Shown here: positions 51,193 through 60,337 of the stretch, piece after piece
How positions within the stretch are numbered: position 1 is the stretch's first letter
Layout: each line of letters starts with the position of its first letter
Origin: JAVBWO01 sp036677375
GTDB taxonomy: Bacteria > Bacillota > Dehalobacteriia > UBA4068 > UBA4997
Length of the DNA stretch: 64,000 nucleotides
Reading direction: 5' to 3'
NCBI GenBank assembly: GCA_036677375.1
Contig: JAVBWO010000019.1
Coordinates: 3,232-67,231, forward strand
Program-made: the position numbers and the translations under genes
The notes under the pieces: generated by a model
The model's input: only the letters and a program-made list of their open reading frames with translations
What the model was told of the DNA's origin: nothing
Databases searched by the model: none

Positions 51193-53796
51193 ATGAACGC
51201 CCAAAAATTTACCCAAAAATCTCTGGAAGCCATTCAGGAAGCACAGAATATTGCCATTGCCAATCAAAATCAGCAGATCGAGCAGCAGCATTTGCTTTAT
51301 GCCCTCCTGAACCAAGAGGGAGGACTCATTCCCCAGCTGTTTAAGAAAATGAATATAGAAGGCAGACCGGTGGAACTTGCGGCGAAACGGGCCATTGACA
51401 GTCTGCCTAAAGTACAGAGCGGAAGCCGGGTGGCCGGTACGGTCTATGTAGCAGCGGATGTGGACAAGGTCCTGGTGGAAGCGGAAAAGCAAGCTCAACG
51501 CATGAAAGACGAGTATGTGTCGGTGGAGCATATTTTCCTGTCCCTTCTTGAAATGCCCAATAACCAGCTGAAGGGCATCTTTCAGACCTTCGGCATCGAG
51601 CGCAATCGTTTTTTGAGCGTGCTGGCCACCGTCCGGGGCAATACAAAAGTTACCTCGGACAGCCCGGAATCCACCTATGACGTCTTGGAAAAATACGGAC
51701 AGGATCTGGTGGAGCTGGCCAAAAACCACAAGCTTGACCCTGTTATCGGCAGAGACAGCGAGATTAGGAATGTTATCCGCATCCTTTCCCGGAAAACCAA
51801 AAATAACCCAGTCTTGATCGGGGAGCCCGGGGTCGGGAAAACCGCTATTGCCGAGGGCCTGGCGCTCAGGATCGTTCGGGGCGACGTACCCGACAACTTA
51901 AAAGACCGTAAGATTTTTTCCATTGATATGGGAGCTTTGATTGCCGGAGCAAAATTCCGGGGTGAATTCGAGGAACGCTTAAAGGCTGTACTTTCCGAGA
52001 TCAAGAAAAGCGAAGGCAGGATCATCCTCTTTATCGATGAGCTTCATACCATTGTAGGCGCCGGCAAAACCGAAGGCGCCATGGATGCCGGCAATATCTT
52101 AAAGCCTATGCTGGCCAGGGGCGAACTCCACTGTATCGGGGCTACTACTTTAAATGAGTACCGTCAGTATATCGAAAAGGACGCCGCCCTGGAACGGCGT
52201 TTCCAGCCGGTTTTGGTAACCGAGCCAACAGTGGAGGATACCATATCCATCCTGCGGGGATTGAAAGAGCGCTATGAGGTATTTCACGGTGTGAAGATCC
52301 AAGACCAGGCTCTGATTGCCGCCGCCGTTCTTTCCAACCGTTATATTTCCGACCGTTTCCTGCCGGATAAGGCCATTGACTTAGTAGACGAAGCCTGCGC
52401 CATGATTCGTACCGAAATGGATTCCATGCCTGCCGAATTAGACGAGATCTCAAGAAAGATCATGCAGCATGAAATCGAGGAAGCCGCGCTGAAAAAAGAA
52501 AGCGACAAGCTTTCTCAAAAGCATTTGTCGGATATTCAAAAAGAGCTGGCGGATATGCGCGCCCAGTTCAATGAAATGAAAGCGAAATGGGAGAATGAAA
52601 AAACCGCCATCGCTAAAGTTCAGGAACTGAGGAAGAATATCGAACAGGTTAACGCCGAGATCGAGAAGGCGGAACGCAGCTACGACTTAAACAAGGCCGC
52701 CGAGCTGAAATACGGCAAACTGCCCGGCCTGGTGACAGAATTGGAAAAAGAAGAAAAAATCGCCGAGGAATCCCAGGGCGCCGGTACGCTCTTGCGTGAC
52801 AAAGTAACGGAAGAAGAGATCGCGCGGATCATCGGCCGCTGGACTGGTATCCCGGTTTCCCGGCTTCTGGAAAGTGAACGGGAAAAACTCCTGAGCCTGG
52901 AAGAGATCTTGCACCGCAGGGTCATAGGTCAGAATGAGGCGGTGCAGAAAGTCACCGAAGCCATCATGCGTTCCCGGGCCGGTATCCAGGATCCCGGAAG
53001 GCCTATCGGTTCCTTCCTCTTCCTGGGGCCTACCGGGGTAGGGAAAACGGAGCTTGCCAAGGCTTTGGCCCAATGTTTGTTTGACGATGAAAAGAATATT
53101 GTCCGTATTGATATGACAGAGTATATGGAAAAGTATTCCGTTTCCCGGCTCATTGGGGCCCCTCCCGGTTATGTCGGTTATGAAGAAGGGGGGCAGCTGA
53201 CGGAGGCGGTACGGCGCAAGCCTTATGCGGTATTACTTTTCGACGAGGTGGAGAAGGCGCATCCCGATGTGTTCAATGTACTTTTGCAAGTTCTGGACGA
53301 CGGAAGGATCACCGATTCCCAGGGTCGGACGGTGGATTTCAAGAATACCATCATTATTTTAACATCCAATCTGGGCTCCAACTATATATTGGAAGGAATC
53401 AACGAAAAAGGCGAAATCAGCCTGGAGGCCAAAGAACAGGTGGAAAGCATGCTGAAACACCAGTTCCGCCCGGAATTCCTGAATCGGTTGGATGAGATCG
53501 TATTCTATAAACCTTTGACCAAAGACGAGATTTATTCCATCGTCGGCCTGATGCTTCAGGATCTGCAAAAACGACTGAAAGATAAACAATTGACCCTCAC
53601 CGTGACGGGCAGGGCCAAGGATTATATCATCGATCAGGGTTACGATCCGGTATATGGAGCCCGTCCTTTGAAGCGCTTTATTCAGCGGGGTGTGGAAACC
53701 TTGATCGCCAGGATGATCATCAGTCAGGATCTGGCGCCCAACAGTGAGATCTTAGTGGATTATGACGGTAATCGTCTGGTAGCGCGGGTGGCATAA
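51193..53796 (+). CDS. clpB: ATP-dependent chaperone ClpB
   Basis: An 867-aa Hsp100 disaggregase that works with DnaK. Clp-N domain at residues 1-145 (QKFTQKSLEAIQEAQNIAIA), first AAA+ with Walker A GEPGVGKTAIAEGL near 207 and Walker B FIDELHTIVGAGKTEGAMD near 280, middle-domain coiled coil near 410-520, second AAA+ with GPTGVGKTELAKAL near 613, pore loops, and KDYIIDQGYDPVYGARPLKR at the C-terminus. ATG 51193 follows AAAAGGAGGGGTTGAC. No CIRCE element (TTAGCACTC-N9-GAGTGCTAA) or CtsR repeat is visible upstream, so its heat-shock control is not evident. Confidence 0.97.
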   Translation: MNAQKFTQKSLEAIQEAQNIAIANQNQQIEQQHLLYALLNQEGGLIPQLFKKMNIEGRPVELAAKRAIDSLPKVQSGSRVAGTVYVAADVDKVLVEAEKQAQRMKDEYVSVEHIFLSLLEMPNNQLKGIFQTFGIERNRFLSVLATVRGNTKVTSDSPESTYDVLEKYGQDLVELAKNHKLDPVIGRDSEIRNVIRILSRKTKNNPVLIGEPGVGKTAIAEGLALRIVRGDVPDNLKDRKIFSIDMGALIAGAKFRGEFEERLKAVLSEIKKSEGRIILFIDELHTIVGAGKTEGAMDAGNILKPMLARGELHCIGATTLNEYRQYIEKDAALERRFQPVLVTEPTVEDTISILRGLKERYEVFHGVKIQDQALIAAAVLSNRYISDRFLPDKAIDLVDEACAMIRTEMDSMPAELDEISRKIMQHEIEEAALKKESDKLSQKHLSDIQKELADMRAQFNEMKAKWENEKTAIAKVQELRKNIEQVNAEIEKAERSYDLNKAAELKYGKLPGLVTELEKEEKIAEESQGAGTLLRDKVTEEEIARIIGRWTGIPVSRLLESEREKLLSLEEILHRRVIGQNEAVQKVTEAIMRSRAGIQDPGRPIGSFLFLGPTGVGKTELAKALAQCLFDDEKNIVRIDMTEYMEKYSVSRLIGAPPGYVGYEEGGQLTEAVRRKPYAVLLFDEVEKAHPDVFNVLLQVLDDGRITDSQGRTVDFKNTIIILTSNLGSNYILEGINEKGEISLEAKEQVESMLKHQFRPEFLNRLDEIVFYKPLTKDEIYSIVGLMLQDLQKRLKDKQLTLTVTGRAKDYIIDQGYDPVYGARPLKRFIQRGVETLIARMIISQDLAPNSEILVDYDGNRLVARVA

Positions 53797-53860
53797 TATG
53801 CTGGACGGACCTATGGGGGACCCAAAATTACCATATATGAAGAATCCGCAAAGAGTTTTG

Positions 53861-53912
53861 GGGCGGCAACACGCGTTTTGCAAAGAGACCTGTGTTGCCG
53901 CTTTATTTTTTA
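53861..53912 (+). terminator. Terminator after clpB
   Basis: GCGGCAACAC / TGTGTTGCCGC stem followed by TTTATTTTTT. Confidence 0.85.
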
Positions 53913-54102
53913 TCTGGCTCAGGCACAGGCGCTGACGTTACCCCTGCGGCTTGGTCGGCTCTTTATAGTTGTTTTTTAAAAGGATGCGCAAACCTTGCCC
54001 CTGCGGAAGAGTATGAGCCGAAAAGAACGGTACAGCCAGGATGCACGGCTGGAAATAAGTGCTTTTATATATAATTTTTTTCTCACGGCAGAGAAGAAAG
54101 TG

Positions 54103-54131
54103 TTTACAAATGCAAGATTTTGGGATATACT
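54103..54131 (+). promoter_or_regulatory. Promoter of the rimP operon leader
   Basis: TTTACA, 17 bp, TATACT; transcription would start about 200 bp before rimP, upstream of the leader terminator. Confidence 0.65.
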
Positions 54132-54137
54132 ATTCAT

Positions 54138-54276
54138 TGTCATGGAAATGCTTTTCAGTGCATTTCCCTTTTTTCGGGTATTTCCGGGTGGAGCAAACAT
54201 CCATCGCTTAATCGCTCTTTTGAAGAGCACAGGTGCATGTTGTGGATGAAGTGGGTGAATCACCCACTTTTTTATT
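54138..54276 (+). promoter_or_regulatory. Leader with intrinsic terminator before rimP (candidate attenuator)
   Basis: Between the promoter and rimP lies a GTGGGTG-AAT-CACCCAC hairpin followed by T7 (54249-54276). Because the operon promoter is upstream of it, readthrough must be permitted for rimP expression, so this may be an attenuator. Inner arms AGTGCATTTCC/GGAAATGCTTT at 54145-54170 form a further hairpin. No uORF is evident. Confidence 0.5.
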
Positions 54277-54350
54277 TGAGATTCTTAATGATTCTGTCAG
54301 ATCCTCTCTGCTGTTTTACTGTCAAACCGTTCTGACAAGGAGGAAAAATA

Positions 54351-54821
54351 TTGGTAAAAAAAATAAATAATTTGACCGCAGTGGTCGCAGCGCTGGCAGA
54401 ACCCATTATTGCCGGTCTAGACGCTGAATTAGTTGAAGTAGAGTGGCAAAAAGAGGCGGGACAATGGGTGCTGCGCATCTATATCGACCGGCAAAGCACT
54501 GCTGTCGACCATGATCTTTGTGAAAAAGTAAGCAGGGCATTAAGCGATGTCTTAGACGAAACCGATCCCATTGAACAGTCCTATGTTTTGGAAGTATCTT
54601 CTCCCGGTATCGAACGCCCTTTAAAAAAACCGGCGGATTACAGCCGTTTCGCCGGAGAAGAGGTTTTGGTAAAGCTATTTGCACCGGTATCAGGCAAAAA
54701 AGAATACCAAGGTACGTTATTGGGTATTAACGGCGATTCCGTCATGGTTCGGACCGGAGAAGGTGAAATTTCGTTTACACTGTCACAGATTGCCAAAGCT
54801 CATCTTGTAGTGGAATTTTAA
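54351..54821 (+). CDS. rimP: Ribosome maturation factor RimP
   Basis: A 30S assembly factor of 156 aa. ELVEVEWQKEAGQWVLRIYI near residue 25, VDHDLCEKVSRALSDVLDET near 55, and EVSSPGIERPLKKPADYSRF near 82 with the family's SPGxxRPL box. A beta-barrel C-terminal domain follows. The start is TTG 54351 after ACAAGGAGGAAAAATA. First gene of the rimP-nusA-ylxR-L7Ae-infB-rbfA-nrnA-truB-ribF operon, an order conserved in Firmicutes. Confidence 0.95.
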   Translation: MVKKINNLTAVVAALAEPIIAGLDAELVEVEWQKEAGQWVLRIYIDRQSTAVDHDLCEKVSRALSDVLDETDPIEQSYVLEVSSPGIERPLKKPADYSRFAGEEVLVKLFAPVSGKKEYQGTLLGINGDSVMVRTGEGEISFTLSQIAKAHLVVEF

Positions 54822-54846
54822 AATTAATGAGGTGAAATAATCAAAA

Positions 54847-55944
54847 ATGAGTGGTGAATTCATTAATAAAGAATTGATTCAAGCGCTGAAAGAGCTGGAA
54901 AAGGAACGGGGTATCAGTGCGGAAGTGGTTATCGATGCCTTGGAAGCGGCCTTGATTTCAGCTTATAAGAAAAATTTTGGTTCCTCACAGAATGTGCGAG
55001 TGGAAATCAACCGTGAAACTGGAGAGATGCACGTTTATTATCGTAAGACCGTGGTAGAAGAAGTGATCGACGAGCGTAGTGAGATTTCTCTTGCCGACGC
55101 TAAATTACTGGATCCCGAATTTGAACTGGGCGATATGCTGGAATCGGAGGTAACGCCGCGTTCTTTCGGACGGATTGCCGCCCAAACAGCTAAACAAGTA
55201 GTAGTGCAGCGCATCCGGGAAGCGGAAAGAAATATCATCTATGATAATTTCGTCAGCCGGGAAGGGGAAATGGTGACCGGTCAGGTGGAGCGGGTAGAAG
55301 GCAAAAACGTTTTCATCGACTTGGGAAAAGCGGAAGGCCTTTTGGCCGCCAATGAACAGATTCCGCATGAAACCTATAATCCTGGCGAGCGATATAAATT
55401 ATATGTAACCGAAGTAAGGAAGACGTCTAAAGGCGCGCAGATCCTTTTGTCCAGAACCCATGCCGTGTTGCTGCGCCGTCTTTTGGAAATGGAAGTGCCG
55501 GAAATCTATGACGGCACAGTAGAGATTAAGGCTTTGGTCCGGGAAGCGGGCTTCCGCTCCAAGGTGGCGGTTTACAGTAAAAATGAAAACGTGGATTGTG
55601 TCGGCGCCTGCGTCGGTTCCAAAGGCATGCGTGTACAGTCTATTGTTAACGAATTAAACGGTGAGAAGATTGAAGTGGTAAAATGGAGCGCCGATCCGGC
55701 GGAATTCATCGTGAACGCCATGAGCCCGGCTAAGGTAATAGGGGTTGCCATTGAGGAAGAAAACAAGTTTGCACAGGTGATAGTGCCGGATTCCCAATTA
55801 TCTCTCGCCATCGGCAAGGAAGGGCAGAATGCCCGTTTGGCAGCGCGTCTCACCAATTGGAAAATCGATATCAAGAGCGAAAGTCAAATGGCGGAAATTC
55901 TGGCACAAAAAGGTGCGACGCCTGTTGAGGAAGAAACAGAATAG
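54847..55944 (+). CDS. nusA: Transcription termination/antitermination factor NusA
   Basis: 365 aa, the short Gram-positive form without the C-terminal AR repeats. N-terminal polymerase-binding domain (NKELIQALKELEKERGISAE), S1 domain near residues 135-200 (GQVERVEGKNVFIDLGKAEG), KH1 (CVGACVGSKGMRVQSIVNEL near 255) and KH2 (LSLAIGKEGQNARLAARLTN near 318). ATG 54847 follows AATGAGGTGAAATAATCAAA. Binds RNA polymerase and nascent RNA, coupling with the ribosome proteins of its own operon. Confidence 0.97.
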   Translation: MSGEFINKELIQALKELEKERGISAEVVIDALEAALISAYKKNFGSSQNVRVEINRETGEMHVYYRKTVVEEVIDERSEISLADAKLLDPEFELGDMLESEVTPRSFGRIAAQTAKQVVVQRIREAERNIIYDNFVSREGEMVTGQVERVEGKNVFIDLGKAEGLLAANEQIPHETYNPGERYKLYVTEVRKTSKGAQILLSRTHAVLLRRLLEMEVPEIYDGTVEIKALVREAGFRSKVAVYSKNENVDCVGACVGSKGMRVQSIVNELNGEKIEVVKWSADPAEFIVNAMSPAKVIGVAIEEENKFAQVIVPDSQLSLAIGKEGQNARLAARLTNWKIDIKSESQMAEILAQKGATPVEEETE

Positions 55945-55958
55945 GCGAGGTGACAAAG

Positions 55959-56225
55959 ATGCCAAAAAAATCTCCCCAGCGCATGTGTGTCGGCTGCCGG
56001 GAAATGAAAGACAAACGGCAGCTGATTCGGGTGGTGCGCACGCCGGAAGACGGTATTAAGATCGACCGGAAGGGAAAAATGGCGGGACGGGGCGCTTATG
56101 TTTGCCCGACGGAGGAATGTTTGGCCAAAGCGCTGAAATCCCACGGTTTGGAACGCGCGCTGAAATCTCCCATGGAACCGGCTGTTATTTTGCTGCTGAA
56201 AGAGCAGATGGCTGTGGAAGAATAG
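55959..56225 (+). CDS. ylxR: YlxR family RNA-binding protein (RnpM-like)
   Basis: 88 aa. The family motif RMCVGCREMKDKRQLIRVVR near residue 8, KMAGRGAYVCPTEECLAKAL near 42, and a short C-terminal helix. In Bacillus this protein binds RNase P RNA and modulates it. ATG 55959 follows AGGCGAGGTGACAAAG; GTG 55950 lies in the ribosome site and is rejected. It overlaps no gene and starts 14 bp after nusA. Confidence 0.93.
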   Translation: MPKKSPQRMCVGCREMKDKRQLIRVVRTPEDGIKIDRKGKMAGRGAYVCPTEECLAKALKSHGLERALKSPMEPAVILLLKEQMAVEE

Positions 56226-56236
56226 GTGGTGCCGGT

Positions 56237-56590
56237 GTGGAAGATCGCATAATAGAAAACAAGATAGCGGCTCTTTTAGGTTTTGCTCAAAAAGCGGGGA
56301 AGATTGTCTCCGGTGACGATGTCGTTTACGGTTATTTACAAAAAGGGAAAGTAAAATTAGTGCTTGCCGCAACCGATACAGGAGTGAATACAAAAAAAGA
56401 ATTTGTCAGGATGATCAATAAAACAGATATTCCTTGGGCTGTTTGGGGTGATAAGGCGCGTTTAGGCCTAGTCATCGGAAAATCGCCCAGAGCCTTGGTA
56501 GGACTGACGGAAGGTCAGTTCGCCCAAGCGATATTGGCTTTATTGCCGAGAGATGGTCAAAGGATAAAAGAGGAGTGGTTTAATGGCTAA
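56237..56590 (+). CDS. L7Ae/L30e/S12e/Gadd45-family ribosomal protein (YlxQ-like)
   Basis: 117 aa. KIAALLGFAQKAGKIVSGDD near residue 8 and LVLAATDTGVNTKKEFVRMI near 41 are the L7Ae-type kink-turn-binding fold; the mid segment ARLGLVIGKSPRALVGLT is family typical. GTG 56237 is used; it follows GGTGGTGCC 10 bp after ylxR, and the same frame extends upstream into ylxR without being coding. Its last 8 bp overlap infB, implying coupling. The equivalent Bacillus protein YlxQ is also dispensable and poorly understood. Confidence 0.88.
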   Translation: MEDRIIENKIAALLGFAQKAGKIVSGDDVVYGYLQKGKVKLVLAATDTGVNTKKEFVRMINKTDIPWAVWGDKARLGLVIGKSPRALVGLTEGQFAQAILALLPRDGQRIKEEWFNG

Positions 56591-59486
56591 AATCAGAGTA
56601 CACGAGCTGGCAAAAGAATTAGCAATGGAAAGTAAGGATGTGGTAAAGCGATTGGCTGATGCAGGTCTGGATGTAAAAGGTCCTATGAGCGCTATAGAAA
56701 GCAGCAAGGCGGACTTTTTGCGTCAGGAAAAAGGCATCAGAACCGGCGGAGACTTTGTGCCTAAAGTAACCCGTATCCCCAGGGCTTCCGTAGAAGCTGC
56801 CAAAGAAGGGGAAGCTTTTGTCGCTGAAACCAATATCCCTAAAAATAAAGCCGATGAGCCGAAGCCGGGAGCTATGAAAAGTGCGGCTCCTGCAGCTCCT
56901 GCCAGCCCTCCTCAAGCCAGTGATCAGGATGATGAAATAATAAAAACCAAGAATGCTGAACCAGAGCCTGTGAAACACACAAAACCGGCTGCTGTTTCTC
57001 CTGTAAAGGCAACATCAGAAGAGAAACCTGTACTGGAGGAAAAAATAATTTCGCCGGTGAAAGTAAACCCGCAAGCGGAAGCTGAAGAGATGATTCCTAA
57101 ACCGGTCTCGCCTGCTGTTTCTACCGCCTCGGAACAAGGTAACCGTCCCCAGAGTGATAGACCCCAAAGCGGTTATCAAGGCAACCGTCCCCAAGGCGAT
57201 AGACCTCAAAGCGGTTATCAAGGCAACCGTCCCCAAGGCGATAGACCTCAAGGCGGTTATCAAGGCAACCGACCCCAAGGCGATAGATCTCAAGGCGGTT
57301 ATCAGGGCAACCGTCCCCAAGGCGGTTATCAAGGCAACCGACTTCAAGGCGACAGGCCCCAAGGTGGCTATCAGGGCAACCGTCCCCAAGGCGATAGACC
57401 TCAAGGCGGTTATCAGGGCAACCGTCCCCAAGGCGGTTATCAAGGCAACCGACCCCAAGGCGACAGGCCCCAAGGTAGCTATCAGGGCAACCGTCCCGCA
57501 AGCGGGGGGCGTAGCTTTGGCTCGAAAGCAGCAGAAACCGGTGCTTTTACCACCAGTCCTTTAGAAAAACCTACCAGCCGTAGAAATGATGGTAAGAAAA
57601 AAGATTTTGAAAGTTGGAGCCAAAAAGGCACACCCCGTATAGAAGAACGGAATATGAATGATAAAGGCCGTTTTATCAAAGGGAAAGGAAAAGGCCGCCG
57701 CCGGGAAGAGCCCAAGCAGATCATGCCGCCGGTAACGCCGAAGAAAGTGATTATTGGTGAAACGGTGGTATTATCCGAATTAGCCAAAAACATGGGCAAA
57801 ACAGCGGCGGAGCTCATCAAAAAATTATTTGAAATGGGTATTATGGCTACCATCAACCAGGAATTGGATGCCGATACCGCCATTTTACTGGCGGAAGAAT
57901 ACCATGTTCCCGTTGAGGTGCGTCAGGATAAAGCCGTGGAGATTATGGAGGATGAGGTAGACGAAGATATTGATTTACAGGAACGCCCGCCTGTCGTCAC
58001 TGTCATGGGACACGTTGACCACGGCAAAACCTCTCTTCTGGATGCTATTCGCAAAACTAATGTGATATCCACCGAAGCAGGAGGCATTACTCAGCATATC
58101 GGCGCTTATCAGGTGGAGATCAATAACCATAAAATCACTTTCCTGGATACTCCCGGTCACGCGGCTTTTACTGCTATGCGTGCTCGCGGCGCCCAGATGA
58201 CGGATATTTCTATTTTGGTGGTGGCGGCGGACGACGGTGTTATGCCACAGACCATTGAAGCCATCAACCACTCCAAAGCGGCGGGAGTCCCCATCATTGT
58301 AGCCATTAATAAAATTGACCGTCCTAATGCCAATCCGGATAAAGTCAAACAGGAATTGACAGAATACGGCCTGGTATCGGAGGAATGGGGTGGGGATACC
58401 ATCATGGTTCCCCTTTCCGCTAAAAAAGGTGAAAATATTCAGACCCTTTTGGAAATGATTCTTTTGGTGTCCGAGGTAGCGGAATTCAAAGCCAATCCCA
58501 AGCGTCAGGCCAGAGGTGTTGTCATTGAAGCCGAACTGGATAAAGGCCGTGGCCCTGTGGCGACTCTGCTGGTACAAAAAGGCACTCTGCGGGTAGGCGA
58601 TAATATTTTGGCCGGCAGCGTATTCGGTAAGATCCGCGCCATGCTGGATGATAAAGGCCGTAAGGTGAAGGTGGCTACGCCTTCCACACCCGTTGTTGTT
58701 TTGGGCTTTTCCGAAGTCCCGCCGCCCGGTGAAGTATTCATGGTGGTAAAAGATGAAAAAGATGCCCGCTATGTGGCGCAGCTGCAAAGTCAGAAGCAGC
58801 GGGCGGCCGAAATGAATAAGACCTCGCGGGTCAGCCTGGATGATCTTTTTGCCCAGATTACTCAGGGTGAAGTAAAAGATCTCAATCTGATTCTCAAAGC
58901 GGATGTTCAGGGTTCTGTAGAAGCGGTACGACAGTCTTTGGAAAATCTCAGTACCGACGAAGTTCATATCCGTATTATTCACTCCGGTGTCGGCGCCATC
59001 AATGAAACGGATGTCATGCTGGCTACCGCCTCCAATGGCATTATTATTGGATTTAACGTGCGCCCGGATGCCCAAACCAGAAAGGCAGCAGAAAAGGCCG
59101 GAGTAGACATGCGGATGTACCGGGTCATTTATGATGCCATTGACGATATGAAAAAGGCCATCAGCGGTCTTTTGGCTCCCGAATTCAAGGAAAATCTTCT
59201 GGGCCATGCCGAAGTCCGCAGTATATTCCGTGTACCAAAGGCCGGGATGATCGCCGGTTGCTACGTGCAGGACGGTAAGATCGCCAGAGGCGCGCAGGTG
59301 CGTGTGGTACGTGATGGGATTGTTATTTTTGAGGGTAGTATTTCTTCACTGCGGCGTTTTAAGGATGATGTCAAAGAAGTGGTTTCGGGGTATGAATGCG
59401 GCATTGGTGTGGAAGACTATAATGATATCCGTGAAGGCGATACCATCGAAGCTTTTGTGATGGAGGAAGTGAAAAGGGAAGCCTAA
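56583..59486 (+). CDS. infB: Translation initiation factor IF-2
   Basis: 967 aa. N-terminal IF2-N domain (KIRVHELAKELAMESKDVVK), then a long disordered linker with GYQGNRPQGDRPQ-type repeats at residues 185-310, a second IF2-N-like segment near 395, and the G domain: GHVDHGKTSLLDAIRKT near 478, DTPGHAAF near 524, NKIDRPN near 579. Domains II, III and C2 (YECGIGVEDYNDIREGD) follow. It delivers fMet-tRNA to the 30S subunit. ATG 56583 overlaps the end of the L7Ae gene. Confidence 0.97.
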   Translation: MAKIRVHELAKELAMESKDVVKRLADAGLDVKGPMSAIESSKADFLRQEKGIRTGGDFVPKVTRIPRASVEAAKEGEAFVAETNIPKNKADEPKPGAMKSAAPAAPASPPQASDQDDEIIKTKNAEPEPVKHTKPAAVSPVKATSEEKPVLEEKIISPVKVNPQAEAEEMIPKPVSPAVSTASEQGNRPQSDRPQSGYQGNRPQGDRPQSGYQGNRPQGDRPQGGYQGNRPQGDRSQGGYQGNRPQGGYQGNRLQGDRPQGGYQGNRPQGDRPQGGYQGNRPQGGYQGNRPQGDRPQGSYQGNRPASGGRSFGSKAAETGAFTTSPLEKPTSRRNDGKKKDFESWSQKGTPRIEERNMNDKGRFIKGKGKGRRREEPKQIMPPVTPKKVIIGETVVLSELAKNMGKTAAELIKKLFEMGIMATINQELDADTAILLAEEYHVPVEVRQDKAVEIMEDEVDEDIDLQERPPVVTVMGHVDHGKTSLLDAIRKTNVISTEAGGITQHIGAYQVEINNHKITFLDTPGHAAFTAMRARGAQMTDISILVVAADDGVMPQTIEAINHSKAAGVPIIVAINKIDRPNANPDKVKQELTEYGLVSEEWGGDTIMVPLSAKKGENIQTLLEMILLVSEVAEFKANPKRQARGVVIEAELDKGRGPVATLLVQKGTLRVGDNILAGSVFGKIRAMLDDKGRKVKVATPSTPVVVLGFSEVPPPGEVFMVVKDEKDARYVAQLQSQKQRAAEMNKTSRVSLDDLFAQITQGEVKDLNLILKADVQGSVEAVRQSLENLSTDEVHIRIIHSGVGAINETDVMLATASNGIIIGFNVRPDAQTRKAAEKAGVDMRMYRVIYDAIDDMKKAISGLLAPEFKENLLGHAEVRSIFRVPKAGMIAGCYVQDGKIARGAQVRVVRDGIVIFEGSISSLRRFKDDVKEVVSGYECGIGVEDYNDIREGDTIEAFVMEEVKREA
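57136..57500. repeat. Tandem repeats inside infB (GYQGNRPQGDRPQ units)
   Basis: About nine copies of a 39-bp unit, with variants shortened to GGYQGNRPQ. The repeats are near-identical, so the copy number may vary or be misassembled. They lie wholly within the disordered linker. Confidence 0.9.
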
Positions 59487-59500
59487 AGAGTTCTTCCATA

Positions 59501-59531
59501 GACACTATGAGAAAAAATTTCTCATAGTGTC
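59501..59531. repeat. Perfect hairpin between infB and rbfA
   Basis: Two 14-bp arms GACACTATGAGAAA / TTTCTCATAGTGTC around AAA, without a T-tract. It could slow polymerase, be an RNA-processing site or stabilise infB mRNA. Confidence 0.8.
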
Positions 59532-59646
59532 AGAAGATACAAAGCATTTCTAGTGTCAAAATCCTGCGTAAACCAAATAACGGTAAACCTACGGATGAAT
59601 TAAAATCCGTCAGGCTTCAACCGGCGCAGGTGAAAATGAGGTTTTT

Positions 59647-60021
59647 ATGGTAAATTATCGCAACAATCGGCTTTCCGGGGAGATGCAAAAGGAAATTGCC
59701 GATATTATCCAGAACCATATTAAAGATCCCAGGTTGGGATTTGTTTCCGTTGTCGGTGTAGAGGTTGCCAAGGATCTGTCCGCTGCTAAGGTCTTTGTCA
59801 GCCATCTTGGTGACGAGGTAAGCTTGGCGGCAACCATGAAGGCGCTGGAAAGCGGCGCCGGATTTATCCGGCGTGAGCTGGCCCGGCGTTTAAAGACCCG
59901 CACTGTACCGGAATTGACCTTTTATGACGATCATTCCATTGAGTATGGAATGAAGATCAATAAGATGCTGGGAGAAGTGATTTCGCCCAATCCTGCCAAT
60001 GAAGACTTGGGTGAAGCTTAG
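59647..60021 (+). CDS. rbfA: Ribosome-binding factor A
   Basis: 124 aa. NRLSGEMQKEIADIIQNHIK, then DPRLGFVSVVGVEVAKDLSA near residue 28 and KVFVSHLGDE, followed by LARRLKTRTVPELTFYDDHS near 81. A KH-like fold that binds 16S rRNA helix 1 during 30S maturation. ATG 59647 follows AAAATGAGGTTTTT. Part of the same operon, separated from infB by a hairpin. Confidence 0.95.
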   Translation: MVNYRNNRLSGEMQKEIADIIQNHIKDPRLGFVSVVGVEVAKDLSAAKVFVSHLGDEVSLAATMKALESGAGFIRRELARRLKTRTVPELTFYDDHSIEYGMKINKMLGEVISPNPANEDLGEA

Positions 60022-60278
60022 GATCTTTCATTGGCAATGAAAGTAGTATAGCAATGTTTTAACACGGTGACTGGTAATATTTGGTGGGTGTTTTACCCTT
60101 TTAAAAATACTGTTCGGCTGCCAATATGATAAAAAAGCCTACTATTTTGTGTTTTGCATTATGGTTAAAGATGATCAGATGATGTGGGAAACAGCAGTAT
60201 GACGATTGTCATAATTGCATAGGTATGATGATCGGCAAATTGTTATGGTGGAAAAGTAGCTCTGCAAATGATAAAATG

Positions 60279-60312
60279 AACAAGGGCTTCCGCAAGGGCG
60301 CCCTTGTTTTCT
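60279..60312 (+). terminator. Terminator between rbfA and nrnA
   Basis: AACAAGGGC...GCCCTTGTT followed by TTCTC; modest T-tract, so it may be partial. The 60022-60278 stretch has a small CTTTCATTG/CAATGAAAG hairpin and no gene. nrnA-truB-ribF may therefore have their own promoter. Confidence 0.7.
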
Positions 60313-60337
60313 CAAATAATCCTATCATAAAAGAGGC

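Noticed and set aside
57015..57564. Several long repetitive frames on both strands over the infB linker
   Set aside because: They arise because the 39-bp repeat is a multiple of three and keeps all frames open; only the IF-2 frame has conserved flanks.
57975..59207. A 410-codon open frame on the minus strand opposite the infB G domain
   Set aside because: It is the antisense shadow of a strongly conserved IF-2 coding sequence, with no ribosome site and no recognisable protein features.
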